Of a DNA stretch of 64,000 bases, positions 37,315 through 50,200 are shown piece after piece. A program made the translations under genes and the position numbers. The first letter of the stretch is position 1. The number at the start of each line of letters is the position of its first letter. The notes under the pieces are model-generated. The model saw only the letters and a program-made list of their open reading frames with translations. It had not been told where the DNA came from and made no database searches. This DNA comes from Zygnema circumcarinatum (lineage: Eukaryota; Streptophyta; Zygnematophyceae; Zygnematales; Zygnemataceae): positions 4,939,672 through 5,003,671 of the forward strand of contig CM074806.1 of assembly GCA_037447605.1 (NCBI GenBank), given 5' to 3'.

Positions 37315-39227
37315 TCAGCAGCACTCAATGAACAGGCTATCAGCTGGCAGCCATCGCGTCCCGTATACTCTATCCCTTGAGGACTTAGAAGCGAGTCTGG
37401 CGCTGCAAGCCAGACGGGATCTTTCATACGGGAATGAACTGACTCCAGCGGCTCCCCAGGGTCCAGTATCCGCCCGCCTTGGCTCACTGTCAGGATATGC
37501 ATCTCACTTTCCCAGCCTTGGAGGAGTTAACTCCGGGCAACCACAGGCGGCACCCATGTTTGGAGGAGCAGGATATGCTGCATCTGCGGCGTATCTCTCA
37601 GCAGGGCTTCCAGGGCAGCAAATTCAGTGGCCGCCCTCGAGCTCTGCAGCCCTTGCCAGCCTCTCTGGTTCTGGTCTCATGCCGCAGCCCCGTGCACCAT
37701 ACCTGCCCCCGCAGTTGCTGCAGCCATTTCCACGAGGTGGAGGCCCTGCGCAGGCTGCTATGAATCCTTCATATGGGGGAACACAGCAGCCCACGTTTGA
37801 TTCTTTGGATGCCCAGCAGCAGCGCCACGATCTGCAGAGAGGAGTTCGGAGTGGCTATTCTCTGGGACTGAGCCATGGGAGACAGAGTCAGGGACCAGGA
37901 ATGCGCTCCAAGTACATGACAGCAGAGGAGGTGGAAGCAATTGTGCGAATGCAGTGGCAAGCTACTCATACTAGTGAGCCCTATTCAGACGACTATTACC
38001 ACCAGGCCGTCCAGTCTAAGCAGGCTGCGGTTGTAGGTGGCCGACGTCATTTTGCCCCTGGCAGCCTCCGTGAAGTGGGAGCACATGCTCGAACTAGCTC
38101 TGATCGCTCGCCAGCTTTTTTGCCTATCGAAGGCCTGGGTCGTGTGCCTCTTTCATCAATTCGGCGACCCCGACCTCTCCTTGAGGTGGAGCCCAATCAT
38201 GGTGTGGGCAGTGAGCGTGGTGGTGAAGGTGGTTTGCAGAGACCGCTTGAACAAGAACCCATGCTGGCTGCTCGGATAGCCATTGAGGATGGCATGTGTC
38301 TGCTTTTGGATGTGGATGACATTGATCGTCTACTTCTGGTCGCACATACACAGTCCCCTGAGTCTGTGGCTCAACTTCGTCGACGCCGCCAGCTGTTGCT
38401 TGAAGGCCTTGCAGCTTCTCTGCAGCTCAGTGATCCATTGGCTCCAGGCAGCGGGATGGCTCATCTTCACGACGCGGGAGGTCGCAGCAGTAGCGCCCGT
38501 GCATCTCCAGGTGGCCCCCGGGACGACCTTGTCTTTCTGCGTCTGGTCTCACTTCCTAAAGGCCGCAAACTTCTGGCACGCTATCTCCGGTTGCTCGTTC
38601 CCGGATCAGAGCTGCAGCGCGTGGTGGTCATGGCCGTATTTCGTCACCTCCGGTTTCTGTTTGGCGGCATTCAGAGCGACCCCGGGGCCAGCGGGGGCCT
38701 GGCCAATGCTGTGGCCATGGCGGTGGGAGGCTTGGCCCTGCCGGGGCTCACGGCCTGCCTGGCGGCGGTGGCGGTGGCCCCGGAGCAACCGCCTCTGCGC
38801 TCGCTGGGGCCCGCCAGCGATGGAGCGAGCCTGGTGCTCAGAGCCCTTTTAGACCGGGCAGCTGCAGCGCGAGGTGCTCTTGGGGTCACTCCTCAGCAGC
38901 AAGGCGCGTGGCAGGCTGCATTTGATGTATTTTTTGGGCGGCTTTCCAAGACGCTTTGCTTCGATTCTATCCTTGCATCTCTGCCCTTGCCTGCTGCAAC
39001 TGCTGCAGCCGTTAGCAAGGAGATTCCCCTGGAGCTCCTTCGTGCAGCGCTGCCTCATACCTCACAGGTAACTTTCAGTCGTTTGATTGTCCTGCTGCTG
39101 TTGTCTTGCAATTACGAAGTTGTGTAACTCGCAGGATTCCAACACTGCGATGGGAGGTGGCATGGCTGGACAGGATCAGCGCGAGCAGGTGGGAGCTCTT
39201 CTGCAGGGCCTGCTTCGCGCAGCGTAG
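35982..39227 (+). CDS. PAT1: PAT1 (Pat1/Pdc1-type mRNA decapping activator)
   Basis: PAT1 links deadenylation to decapping through the Lsm1-7/Dcp2 complex in P-bodies. Exons are 35982-36182, 36332-36388, 36677-36731 (end uncertain), possibly a short exon near 36759-36787, 36905-39067 and 39135-39227. The N-terminus RFDASQYAFFEG and VELGGLDDEDDG is the plant PAT1 signature. After a poly-Gln tract come KYMTAEEVEAIVRMQWQATH, YSDDYYHQAVQ, RHFAPGSLRE and GRVPLSSIRRPRPLLEVEP. The rest is the helical Pat1 C-terminal domain (LLDVDDIDRLLL, PKGRKLLARYLRLLVPG). The join between 36731 and 36905 is out of phase by itself: a 29-base exon at 36759 restores frame but would need a 27-base intron. An earlier start or an error in this patch is possible. 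Confidence 0.88.
37074..37324 (+). repeat. CAG/CAA repeat coding poly-Gln in PAT1
   Basis: About 80 codons are mostly CAG and CAA, with scattered Leu, His, Glu and Lys. Mixed CAG/CAA use and the open frame show it is translated. Gln-rich segments are common in P-body proteins, but this one is long. Confidence 0.93.
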
Positions 39228-40910
39228 CTGTAGTGTTTTACGCCTTTTGCTTTGCATCCTGCCTTGGCTGCCGCTCCGGCAGTCTGCAATCTGCTTCTCT
39301 CCTTATGCTGCCGCATTGCCTGAGCAAAGCAAAGAAAAAAAGCGTAGAGTAGAATAGGGCACGCCATAGGTTTTCTTGTTGGGACAGCTGTCGCGAAGCG
39401 AATAAGGCGGAGGGCCATCCAGAAGGAGCATCGCAAGCGCATCTCCTTGGCTAGAGTAGGGCACAGCATAGTAGAATGGGTGCGGGGCAAGCAGGTCTGC
39501 ATAGCGCTGCGGTTATCAGGCATTTTTTCCCCCCTTTCCCCCCTCCTCCCCCACCCTTTTCTTTTTTCCTCTTGCGGCCTATTGGGGGTGTCACCGCATA
39601 TTTAACATCCCAGCATGCAGGATCTGCGCGGTAGTAGAGCGTCATGCAGCTGTATGAGCACGCAGAAGATTCTTTCACTTCCAAAACTTTTGGCTTCTGT
39701 CGGGAGGCGATGGCATCGAAGTTGTTACACTACTCACAATTTTCTGGCAATCTCGTCTAAGGCGGCAGGACGCTGCCTTTCAGCCTCTTCCCCCTCCCCT
39801 CCCCCCCCCCTCCCCCCCGCCTTTCCTTTTCAGCGCACTTTTCCTGTAGGAGGTCTCGGCATGCTTTTGGAGGACAAGGACCAGCCCACTTGACGTCCTT
39901 CGTTGTAAACACCTGGCGACCCATGCCGTCCGGATTACGATGCAAAGCCTTCTAGCAAAAGGAGTTATTTTTTCAGTTTTGGAGGAGAAGGCAGTCGCTA
40001 GGTTGGGTCGAAATCACGTCTTGCAGGCGTATGTGCTTCTAGACACTGGGCCCCATCCCAAAGTTCGATTCATTCGCATTACAGGTGGCAGGCAGAGTTG
40101 ATGCAAGTGTTGCCAGGCGGAGCTACTGGCCAGCGTAGTTTTGAATAGTCGGCCGGCGTCATGGGGACGCAGAGGGGAGGCAGGTTAACAGCCTGCCTGA
40201 AACGCTTGTTGGGAACTGTTCTTTGTTGAAGTTGACAATTGAGTGGAGAACTGGGAACTGGGAACTGGGAACTGTTCGTCTGAACTGTCCATTGTTCATG
40301 AGTTTTTCAGACGAGCCTTGGTGGTTTTTGTTTTGTTCTCCTGTGTGCTGTCTTGCAAATCTTTTGAAATGGGGCCCATGGCCATGGCTCTGAGCGAGGC
40401 GCTCTGGGCAATCCATCCATCCATCCGTCGGTGCGGACGAGGGCGAGGGCAAGGGCAAGGGCGAGGGCAAGGGCAAGGGCGAGGGCGAGGCCTCGTGTGA
40501 GTGAGCGCGCGATCGAGGGCGGTCGTCGCGTCGTGCCTTCTCGACCCGCAGACCACGGCATGGCATGGCATGGCATGGCATAGCCGCATGGCACGGCATG
40601 GCCGCATGGCACGGCATGGCCGCATGGCACGGCATGGCCGCATGCCACTGCATGACCGCATGGCATGGCACAGCATGGTCGCATGGCACGGCATGGCCGC
40701 ATGGCATGGCACGGCATGGCCGCATGGCATGGCATGGCATGGCATGGCATAGCCGCATGGCATGACATAAGCGCCAAATTGCTGACCGCAGGGCGTAGAG
40801 CTGACGTCACATCAGCGGGCGCTCGTTTGGCGGTTTGCGGCACGCACGTGTGGCGGGGCGAGACCGCACAGAGGCCGCCAGAGCGGAGCGGGGCAGTGTG
40901 TGAGGCAGCC
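39228..40910. promoter_or_regulatory. PAT1 3' flank and aminopeptidase promoter
   Basis: C-rich runs occur at 39527-39570 and 39785-39830. A 53-codon ORF (39940-40101) has coding-like sequence but no recognised family. A repeated GGGAACTG occurs at 40248-40275, a CCATCCATCC run at 40412-40427 and GGGCAAGGGCGA repeats at 40440-40495. The CATGGC repeat follows, and a TGACGTCA-like word lies at 40801-40808, about 100 bases before the start codon. Confidence 0.5.
40556..40770 (+). repeat. CATGGC/CCGCATGGCA repeat upstream of the aminopeptidase
   Basis: About 200 bases are built from CATGG, CACGG and CCGCATGG units. The TATGCC-like interruptions are regular. ORFs through it encode Met-Ala-Trp-His repeats on one strand and Met-Pro-Cys-His repeats on the other, and are artefacts. 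Confidence 0.93.
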
Positions 40911-43900
40911 ATGGCCGCGACCCCGCTCGCACCCTTCGCAGCAGCCCTCTCTGTCCCGTGGCGGCACCGCAGGACAGCGTTCGGTTCGAATGGAGCGTGC
41001 TCCATGGCTCGGCTGCTTCGGAGCTGCTCTCAGTCGCAGGTAGCGTGTCCGCCATAGAAAACCTGAGAAAAATGCCAGCTCTCTGTGATTTCAATTGTGC
41101 AGCTGCCCTCCGCAATTGAAGCTGGAATATAGCTCGGAAACAGTATGCAGGTAAGACGGGGACACACGTTTGCCCGCACGGCATTGTAGTATCTGCTGGA
41201 GGCTTGAGTGGCGCGTTGAGGCTAAGGAAACAGGTGAGCTGCCCAGCGAGCAAGACGGCAGTGAGAAGAGAAATGTGCACGAGCATCTTGAGGGCCTTCC
41301 CGCATCCAATCACGCTCTTTGCATCACTGGTATGCCTGCACGGACCAGCCGGAGTCGCAAAGGCTGTTAATTCACTAATTGGAGGCATTCCTCTCTGCAA
41401 CTTGACTGAATTCAAGGAAGTTTCACCTTTTCTGAGTGCTTGCACTGTGCCCGTCTGCCGATCAGCTTTGCCTGGACGTCTATTCATAAAGCGCACCTTG
41501 CGCTGAGGTAATGAAATTCTATCGATGACAATTTTACATTCCTCAGCGTATTTTACTTTTTCGTCTTTGCCTCCTGGAAAGAATGCCTACCTCAACAATT
41601 GACAATTAAGTAGTGTTGATACACTTTGAAATTCCATTTGCAATTTGCCAGCTACAGTACTTCTGATGCCTTAGGAGCCTCAGTTTATGCTTAGCTACTT
41701 ACGAGGTTGCATTATTTCTAGCGTATGCAACTTCAAGGATTTTGAACGTTCCGCTAAATTAATTTTGCTGATCACGTCAATGCACCCTTTTTAACAGTGG
41801 GGGACTTAGCTCTAATCCTAAAGTTGTCGGATGTTCCCACTATAACAGCAAGCCTGCGTTGACTTCCTCATCTTATGTCGACACCTATCCTTTTATTGAC
41901 AAACTTGTTGACTACCCTGTCCCTCACACTATCCCCCCCCTACTCTCATGACCATAGTAGAGTCTAATTGTTTGGCATTGCGATCACAATAATTCTCAAG
42001 GCCTTTAAACTTCCTTCTATTCAACCCGAGCGAGTAATGCATCATAGCTGACCTGACGGTCGCTCGTCTTGGCAGGCTCTGGGGACAGCGAGGCACGCGG
42101 CGTCGCGAGCGCGTCTGCAGTCAGTGAGCTCCCTCCCCTCCCCTCCCCTCGCCCGCCGCCCGCCGCGTGCTGCAAAGCGGCCGCGCGAGTGCCCGCAATG
42201 CGCGGCTCGCCTTGCTGATGTCTCCTCTGTCCTCCACGCCGCGCAGCTCCCAAAACTATCGCGCATCTTCTGCACAGCGATGACGCCGGTGAGCCGGTAG
42301 ACGCCACTCGACTTGCAGGTTTAGCTGTATCGTATTCGAACACCAATCTAGTTGCTCAGTGACACATGGCTGGACAGTGATTGTACTTGCGGTAGAGCGT
42401 CGAACCACTAGCCTCTTCATTACACGAGATTGAAGTGCTTCGGCTGAATGCACTTGAATGCACTCGCGCTTTCGCTTTGCAAAATTTGTCCACCTCAAAA
42501 TGTCTCATAGCAAAGCCTTAAGTAGAAGCTTATGCACGTGCGTGAAACTTTTCCTCAAGGAAGAGGACACATCACTTTGAGGCAATTTGATGTTTGTTCT
42601 TGCAGACTTGTTTCCGTCAATGTCTATATTGGTGTCATAAATGTGAAGGCTTAAGGCCACAAAGGTCCGATGACTATGAACCTTGGAACATGACCTTGCC
42701 AAAGAGTGCAGTCTCAAGGTGCAGCCCAGATGAGAGGGTCCTATTTGTGTAGCACAATTCAGCCGATAACCAGAAATCCGTGTGCCCTGTGCCTGGGATT
42801 ATGAGTGGGCTTAGAGAACCTGTTTTATAATTTATTAATTTGCTAGTGATTACTTATATATACCTGAAAGAGAAAGCTATAGTTTGAACGTTTGAGCAAA
42901 GCTCTTCGACGTATGCAGCAGCAGGTGTTAACGGCAGAGGAACTGGAGGTGGAGGTGGAAACTCCCAAGGAGATATTCTTGAAGGACTACAAGCCTCCCG
43001 CCTATGCCTTTGACACGGTCCAATCTCTTGCACCCTTTCACTCTGCCAAAGTTTTTCTAAGTTGAGGATGTTGAGCTATATCAGCTATATCATGTTGCCG
43101 CGAGAGGGAGGGCCTGAGTGCTGTCCCGGCCGAGTGCAGGTCCGGCTGCACTTTGAGCTCGGCGAGGCCGGCAGCGTGGTCCGCGCCGTTGTGGCCGTGC
43201 GCCCTCTGCGCCCGGGTGGGTGCCTCCCTCCCTCCCTCCTTGCGGCACTCGGGTCATTGTGCCTCCCGACCTCAACTTCTGTTTCAGTGTGTACATGATT
43301 TCCGAAAACTTACGATTCTGAGTCACATGTAATAAGGGGAACAGTTTCTTTCTTATTGGAGGATGAAGAATTATAGCTCTAGAAGCTTTGGTGTCTGTAT
43401 CTCTACTCTGTTTCTAGACATTGCGTAGCGCATGTTTTTTGGCCATTGTTAGTGGGGAAGTTTGGCAGGCAAGCCGGGTATTTGTTGAAATTCTTGTTTC
43501 AGGGCAGCTGGCAGATGGTCTCTGTATGTGAGATTGGGGGCATAAACGGACGCAGGTGAACCACTCGTGCTGCAAGGGGAGGAGCTGGAGTTGCTGTCAC
43601 TCCAAATGAATGACCAGGAAATGCCGGTCAGGCTCATAACTTTCTCTAAAAAATGAAGTTTGATTGATTTTGTGGAAGACGCAAAGAAATGCATAATGGG
43701 AAGACGTGACTAGAAAAACCGTAATGCTCAAAGAAAGAATGAAAGAGTGCGGGAGTGCTGATGGGACGGGAGAGTCTGGGCGAGCGCAGGAGAGCGCGTA
43801 CTCGCGGACTAAGAGCAGCCTCACGCTGCTCTCGCCTCCTGCAGAGCCTTTTCAGCTCTCGATGACGACGCGAATCCACCCGGAGACCAATACCTCTCTG

Positions 43901-46900
43901 GAGGCAACTTCCTCCCTCGAAGAAACTTATCGTTGAAGAGCATACAAACCAATGTTGAGAGGAGTTCCTTGCATCCCACTTCCAGAAAAGCAAACACCTT
44001 CATTGCATTTCTTGGGGCTAGCAAGCGTGGAGGATCCACTCAGTTGCTGCTTTGTGATATTGCCTGCTCGTGGGAGAGGAAGGCATCTAGAAAAGCTGCA
44101 GGATCTTCGTACTTTGTCCCCATCTCCATGCAGATGTACGGAGCACAGGAAGTTGTGGTGAAAGGACACACTCTTTCGGACGGAATGACATTTGTCCTCA
44201 GGAGAGCACACGCGCTGCGCAGGATGGGCCGTTGAGTGAAGGGAGCCATGATGGGCAGGCGCGAGTGGCGGCTCACGCGGCTCTGTTCGGGCTGCGCTGT
44301 TGTGCAGGGCCTGTACAAGTCCAGCACGGGCATGTTCACCACGCAGTGCGAGGCAGAGGGGTTTCGCAAGATTACTTTCTATCAGGTGATAGTTCGAAGG
44401 TGCTAATTTCAGTGCGTGCATCGCCAGTCAGCACAGCGGTTTTGATGCCACACAGATGGATGGCACCTTTGCAGGATCGCCCTGATGTAATGGCGAAGTT
44501 CGTTGTGCGCATTGAAGCAGCGAAAGAGGACTACCCAGTGCTACTTTCTAATGGCAACCTTATCGATCATGGAGCCCTGCCTGTACGACACCATGCCAAC
44601 AACTGCACATGCAAGACTCTAGCTGATCTTCCTGCTTAGAAAAGGACAAGAAATGGCTGGCAATATAACACGGTCGATGGATGGAAGCAGGACGGGCGGC
44701 ACTTTGCGGTGTGGGAGGACCCCTGGGCGAAGCCCTGCTACCTGTTCGCCCTCGTGGCGGGCCGCCTCGCCTGCAAGGAGGACACGTGGGTCACGGCGTC
44801 CGGGCGCCACGTGGCGCTGCGCGTGTGGACGGCTGAGCGGGACCTGCACAAGGCGGACTACGCGCTGCGCTCCCTCGCGGCGGCCATGCGCTGGGACGAG
44901 GAGGTGGGCCCCACACCACTTGAAGGAAAGCATGTATACGAATCAAAAGCATGCAGCGAACATTTCATGGATGACGGAACTTTGGTGCTGCTGGCCGTAG
45001 GGCTCAAGGCATTGATCAGAATTCACCCGAGTATTTTTCAACTTTGCTATAACCAAGAACCCCTAAAGCCCAATCTCTCTAATGACAGTGTCAGTTCCCT
45101 TGGCTTAGAGTATTTCCATGGGCACAACGGTCCATAGAGGTGGCCAAGTTATTTCACCTGTTTCTCCTCTCGTCGTGAAGAGGGCATGCGTTTCTCCTCC
45201 TACATTTTGATCACGGCCGTTTTTGTGTCCAGGAGAGGAGCCTCCGCCCAGACTGTTGGGCTATAGGCAGAAATATTGTTGACGGCAGTAAAGGCCCGGT
45301 TGGTTATTGTGGCTACTGTGTATGGGAGCTGTGAGTGCAGGTGTTTGGCCTGGAGTATGACCTGGACCTTTTCAACATTGTGGCTGTGAGTTTCGTCACT
45401 CCCTTTGTTGATTCACTTGTATGCGTGTGCGCGCCAATTTGTTGCAGCGGAGAGTGCGGTGCCCCAAGCCGGCGTGCGTGCTCACAGCAACTCGGGAGGG
45501 TGGGCAGGTCCCCGACTTCAACATGGGCGCTATGGAGAACAAGAGCCTGAATGTGCGTCCCCTCCTTCTCGCACTCTCGCCCGTCCGCAGCGCGTGTTTC
45601 GGCCGGTGACCGTAGCCCCTCCCTCTCTCCCTCTCTCCCTCTTTCCCTCTCTCCCTCTCTCCCTCTCTCGCAGATCTTCAACTCGCGCCTCGTCCTCGCC
45701 ACCCCCGAGACAGCCACGGACGGGGACTACGCGGCCATCGAGTCCGTGGTTGCGCACGAGGTGCGCCCGCACGCCCCCCCGCACTCCTCCCGCTTCTGCT
45801 GCGTGTGCGTGTGCGCTGGGGGCTGTGAGGGTATGGGCATGCGGCTGTCCTCGCATGGGCGCGTGTATCCTAGCTGTGGGTTTTTAGGTGTGGGGGATAG
45901 TGAGAAGGGTCACATGTGGTAGTCTTGGAGTTGTGGGCATCAAACTGATGTAAGGGTGAGGGTTTTGCGTGCAGTATTTTCACAATTGGACGGGAAACCG
46001 GTGAGTTGATCTTTTCATATTGCAAGACCACCTGACTTCTCAAACATGAACGTCTTTCGGACTGGTGACGGTGGGAGAAGTGCATCCTACTGCTGAAGGA
46101 GGGCAGTGGGGGGAGTGCTGCTGCAGTGTCACGTGCCGTGATTGGTTTCAGCTGAGCCTGAAAGAGGGCCTCACAGTATTCCGCGATCAGGTGCACACTT
46201 TGGAAGGCCTTCTTTGCTTCCGTAAAACACTTTTGCAGAGGCTGTGCGGCGCGGCTTGGTGCTGAGGGCCTGCACGGGGCGGCGCGGGGCGGTGCAGGAG
46301 TTCAGCGCGGACCTGAACGGCCGCGCGGTGCAGCGCATTGGGGACGTCGTGCGCCTCCGCCGCGCGCAGTTTCCGCAGGTCAACTGCCCCCCTCTGCCTC
46401 CTCCTCCGCCTCCTCCTCCTCCTCCTACGCCTCCACCTCCTCCTACGCCTCCTCCACCTCCTCCTCCGCCTCCTCCTTCTCCTCCTCCTACTACGCCTCC
46501 TCCTCCTCCTCCGTTGCTGCTGCTGCTGTTGCGGAGGTTCACATTCGCTTGCTTGCGTGTGTCCCCAATGGGACCGCTGACTCAGCGAGGGAGTGGAAGC
46601 TGAAGTGCAGGATGCAGGGCCGACCGCACATCCTGTTCGTCCGGAGTCTTACATTAAGGTAAGTCAAGCGCTTACAGGTGACTTATTGAGGTAGGATAAG
46701 GCATGGTGCAACCTGTTCGCACTCATCCACTGGGGCTAATGTTGTTATTGATGGGGGAGCTTATGGACAGATGGACAACTTCTACACAGGTAAGAGTTAC
46801 AGAGAAATACGATTGCTTGAAAATGTGCCAGAGAAACAATCCTCGAAAATGAGGACAACGTGCAGGTTTTTCTTTACCTTTGACAAAGGATGTAAAGGCG

Positions 46901-47195
46901 AGGGTAAATCCTTATTAGCGTGCTGAGGGGTGGCGGTGTCACGACGCTCTGTGAGACATGTGATGCAGTCCTGCTGTATGCAAAAACCCCAGACAGCTTA
47001 TTGATCCTTTAGCAAGCACTTCAAGAATCTACGAACTTTCTGCCCATACATCACGCGTTGCCAAATTCGTATCTGTCAGCCTACCAGTAGATTTGACAGT
47101 CTGAAAGTAGTTTTGTTCTGATTCTTTGACTGGGGCTTCGGGGGCGTCACAATGGCGGAATTTGGGCGAACCTTCCATCATCGCAGTGACGGTGT

Positions 47196-47239
<44 letters not shown>

Positions 47240-50200
47240 TCTCTCTCTCTTTCTCTCTCTCTCCTTTTCACTCACTCTCTCCCCCCTCTCCCGCCCTTGC
47301 TCCGCGCCTCAGCGTTGGACACCAGCAGATGCGCGGTCCGCTGATAGGGTCCCACCGGTGGCGCTGTGCTGTGCTGTGCTGTGCTGTGCAGGTCTATGAA
47401 AAGGTAATGTGCGGACAGCTCTGGGAGGGTGGGGGGGGGCGCTGCTGCTGCGGGGGGCGCTCTCCGGGGCCCGCCTCCACCCTGCCCGCGACGATGAGGG
47501 GGTGGGGAGGGCTTGGTGGAGGGGCGATGGCAGGGAGCGGAAGTCGTTCGAATGTATCAGACCCTGCTGGGCAAGTCCGGCTTTCGCAAGGTACGGACGA
47601 GGCCATCCCTGTGCTTCCCTGCGATACGTTTATCTGAGAAAGTCTTGTGTTTCATGTGCATCTTATTTTTGCATCGGTTTTTTTCTAGGGAATGGACCTG
47701 TACTTCGAGCGCCACGATGGGCAGGCGGTCACCTGCGATGATTTCCTCGCTGCCATGCGTGATGCCAACGGGGCCAACCTGGAGGGCTTCTCTCTTTGGT
47801 AACCTCTGGGGCTTAAAGAAGCAGGCACTTGTCCGGTTAACAAGAGGTATATGGCAGTGGCATCCCGGGCGAGTGGCTGCTACTTTCGCAGGCAGGCTAC
47901 GGATATTCCTGACAGGGGAGCGTAGAATGCTGAAGCAGGTGGTAAGGGTGGGCCCTCCTCTTCCGGGAAAGCGCAGGCTGGAGCAGGCCGGGACCCCCGT
48001 GCTGACTGTACGGAGTTCGTACGACGCAAATGCGCGCACCTTCACTCTCCATTGCCGGTGCCGCCACCGCTCATTTCCCACCGCCTCACTTTGAACTGCC
48101 TGCTTCCCCTGCTTCCCCTGCTTCCCCTGCTTACGCGGCCCTGTTTGGGGATGGCGGTGGCGGCCTGCAGGCAGGAGGTGGCGGCCACCCCCGGGCAGCC
48201 CCTCAAGCAGGCGATGCTCCTGCCGGTGGCAGTGGGCCTGCTGGGAGCGGCCGGCTCGGACCTGCCGCTCTCTGCTTTGTTCGATGGCGATTCTTTGCGG
48301 ACGATAGACCACTCTGACGGTTCCCCGTGTACGACCGTTGTTCTTCCGTTCCGCAAGGTGCATTTCGATAGATGGCGATATATCTTGATCAGATATCCAT
48401 GTGATAGGTTGACCCAATTTGTTATGAAGCTATCCGAGTCTCTGGCCAGGGATGCCGTAAATCACTCATTTTCCTGGCTTCGACCTCGTGACTGCAGGCT
48501 GAGGCTGAATTTACATTTCTGGACATTCCCGAGAAGCCAGTGCCCTCGCTGCTCCGGAACTTCAGTGCTCCCGTGCGGCTGGAGGCGGACCTCTCTGAGT
48601 CGGACCTGCTCTTTCTGCTGGCCAACGACTCGGACGAGTTCAACAGGTGGTCCTGCAGCCGCACCGCACCGCACCGCACTGGCAGCAGGGGGGGGGGGGG
48701 GGGGGAATGATCGCGGCGTGCTGCCAGAGAAGGGCGGGTCCTGACGGCAGATATGGGCCGCAGGTGGGAGGCGGGGCAGACCCTTGCGCGGAACGTCTTG
48801 CTCGGCCTCTTGGCAGCGCGGGAGCAGGGAGGGCCACTCTCTGTGCCTTCAGCCTTCCTCAAGGCTATGGCGAGTGTGCTGAGCGACTCAACTTTAGACA
48901 AGGTGACGCAAGCTTCTGCCTTTGCCCCCATGTGCGCAAAAGCTGGCAAAGCCAAATGCATGTGGTTTTACCTTTCCGCTGTGGCGTCTCGGCAGGCCTT
49001 TGTGGCGCGAGTGCTGAGCCTCCCCTCGGAGGGCGAGCTCGCGGATCTTGCTGACGTGGCCGACCCGGACGCCATCCACGCCGTGCACCGTCTCGCGACG
49101 CGCCAGCTGGCAGCGGCCCTGCGCCCGCACCTGCTGCGCGCGGTGCGCGCTGCTCCCTCCGCCGCCCTGCCCACCGCGCTGCTGCCACGTGGCGACCTGG
49201 GGCTGGCTGGCTGGCCTCCCTCGCTTACCCAGCTCGTGTTTGCGCAGGTGGAGAGTACTCGGAGTCTTGGACCGTACAGTCCCGACCCTGCCAGCAAGGC
49301 ACGGCGGTCGCTCAGGATCACTTGTCTAGGTGTGTTGCGCCTCTGGCTTCACGCTCCCTAATGCGATGGCATAGAAGCATTTTTCAGAGGGGGTTGTATT
49401 TTTGTAAACACGACCCACCAAAATTGCACATCATGATCACTTCTCCTGTGCAGTCTATCATTTCTAATTGGACCGATGGAACTGCGGTTCCTTGCGGTCA
49501 ACCCAAGAGCATGGCTTGGGTGGTCTCTGACTTGCAGCGAGCGGGCGGGCGGGCGGGCGGGCGGGCAGGCCTTCTGGCGGCCCTGGAGGAGGCGGAGGTG
49601 ACGGCGGTGGTCCTGGAGGAGTTCCGGCGCGCGCGCAACATGAGCGAGCAGCTCGGCGCGCTCGCGGCCCTCGCGCAGAACGCAGGGCCCGAGCGCGACC
49701 TCGCCTTGGGAGAGTTCTACGAGCAGTGGAAGGACGACAACCTGGTGCATACTCCTTCCACCTTCCACCTTCCACCTGGGCGCAGCCAGGATGCATGCAT
49801 GTACGCAGCGGCGTTACACACGCATGCCCTCAGGGTGTCTCACGTGTTGCTCGTACAACTAATGCAGGTGATGAACAAGTGGCTCGGTCTGCGCTCAACT
49901 GCTGCCATTCCTGGAAACGTTGCTGTGTGTCGAGAGCTGCTGAGCCATCCAGCATTCAACATAAAGGAGCCCAACAAGGCATATCTCCAGTTTCCTGTTC
50001 CTCCTCCATGGATCTGGCTCTGCTGCTTACCTTGAAAGGATTTTTCCAAGTATGGTCATCAATGTGGCGCGGCGGTTGTGCAGGTTTACGCATTGGTAGG
50101 AGGCTTTTCCTCCTGCGCTGTCAACTTCCATGCCCGCGATGGGAGTGGCTACGAATTTGTCGGGGATATGGTGCTCCAACTGGATGCGTTGAATCCTCAG

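Noticed and set aside
40307-41005. Minus-strand 232-codon ORF and other ORFs over the CATGGC repeat
   Set aside because: They consist of Cys-His-Ala-Met or Trp-His-Gly repeats generated by the microsatellite and overlap the aminopeptidase first exon.
42017-42346. Minus-strand ORF of 109 codons in the aminopeptidase 5' region
   Set aside because: The plus strand has two short exons here (42076-42119 and 42247-42288) that join in phase with the rest of the gene. The antisense ORF has no motif.
47557-48417. Long minus-strand ORF over the aminopeptidase
   Set aside because: It is antisense to exons fixed by strong conservation of the M1 protein. The GC-rich composition keeps reverse frames open.
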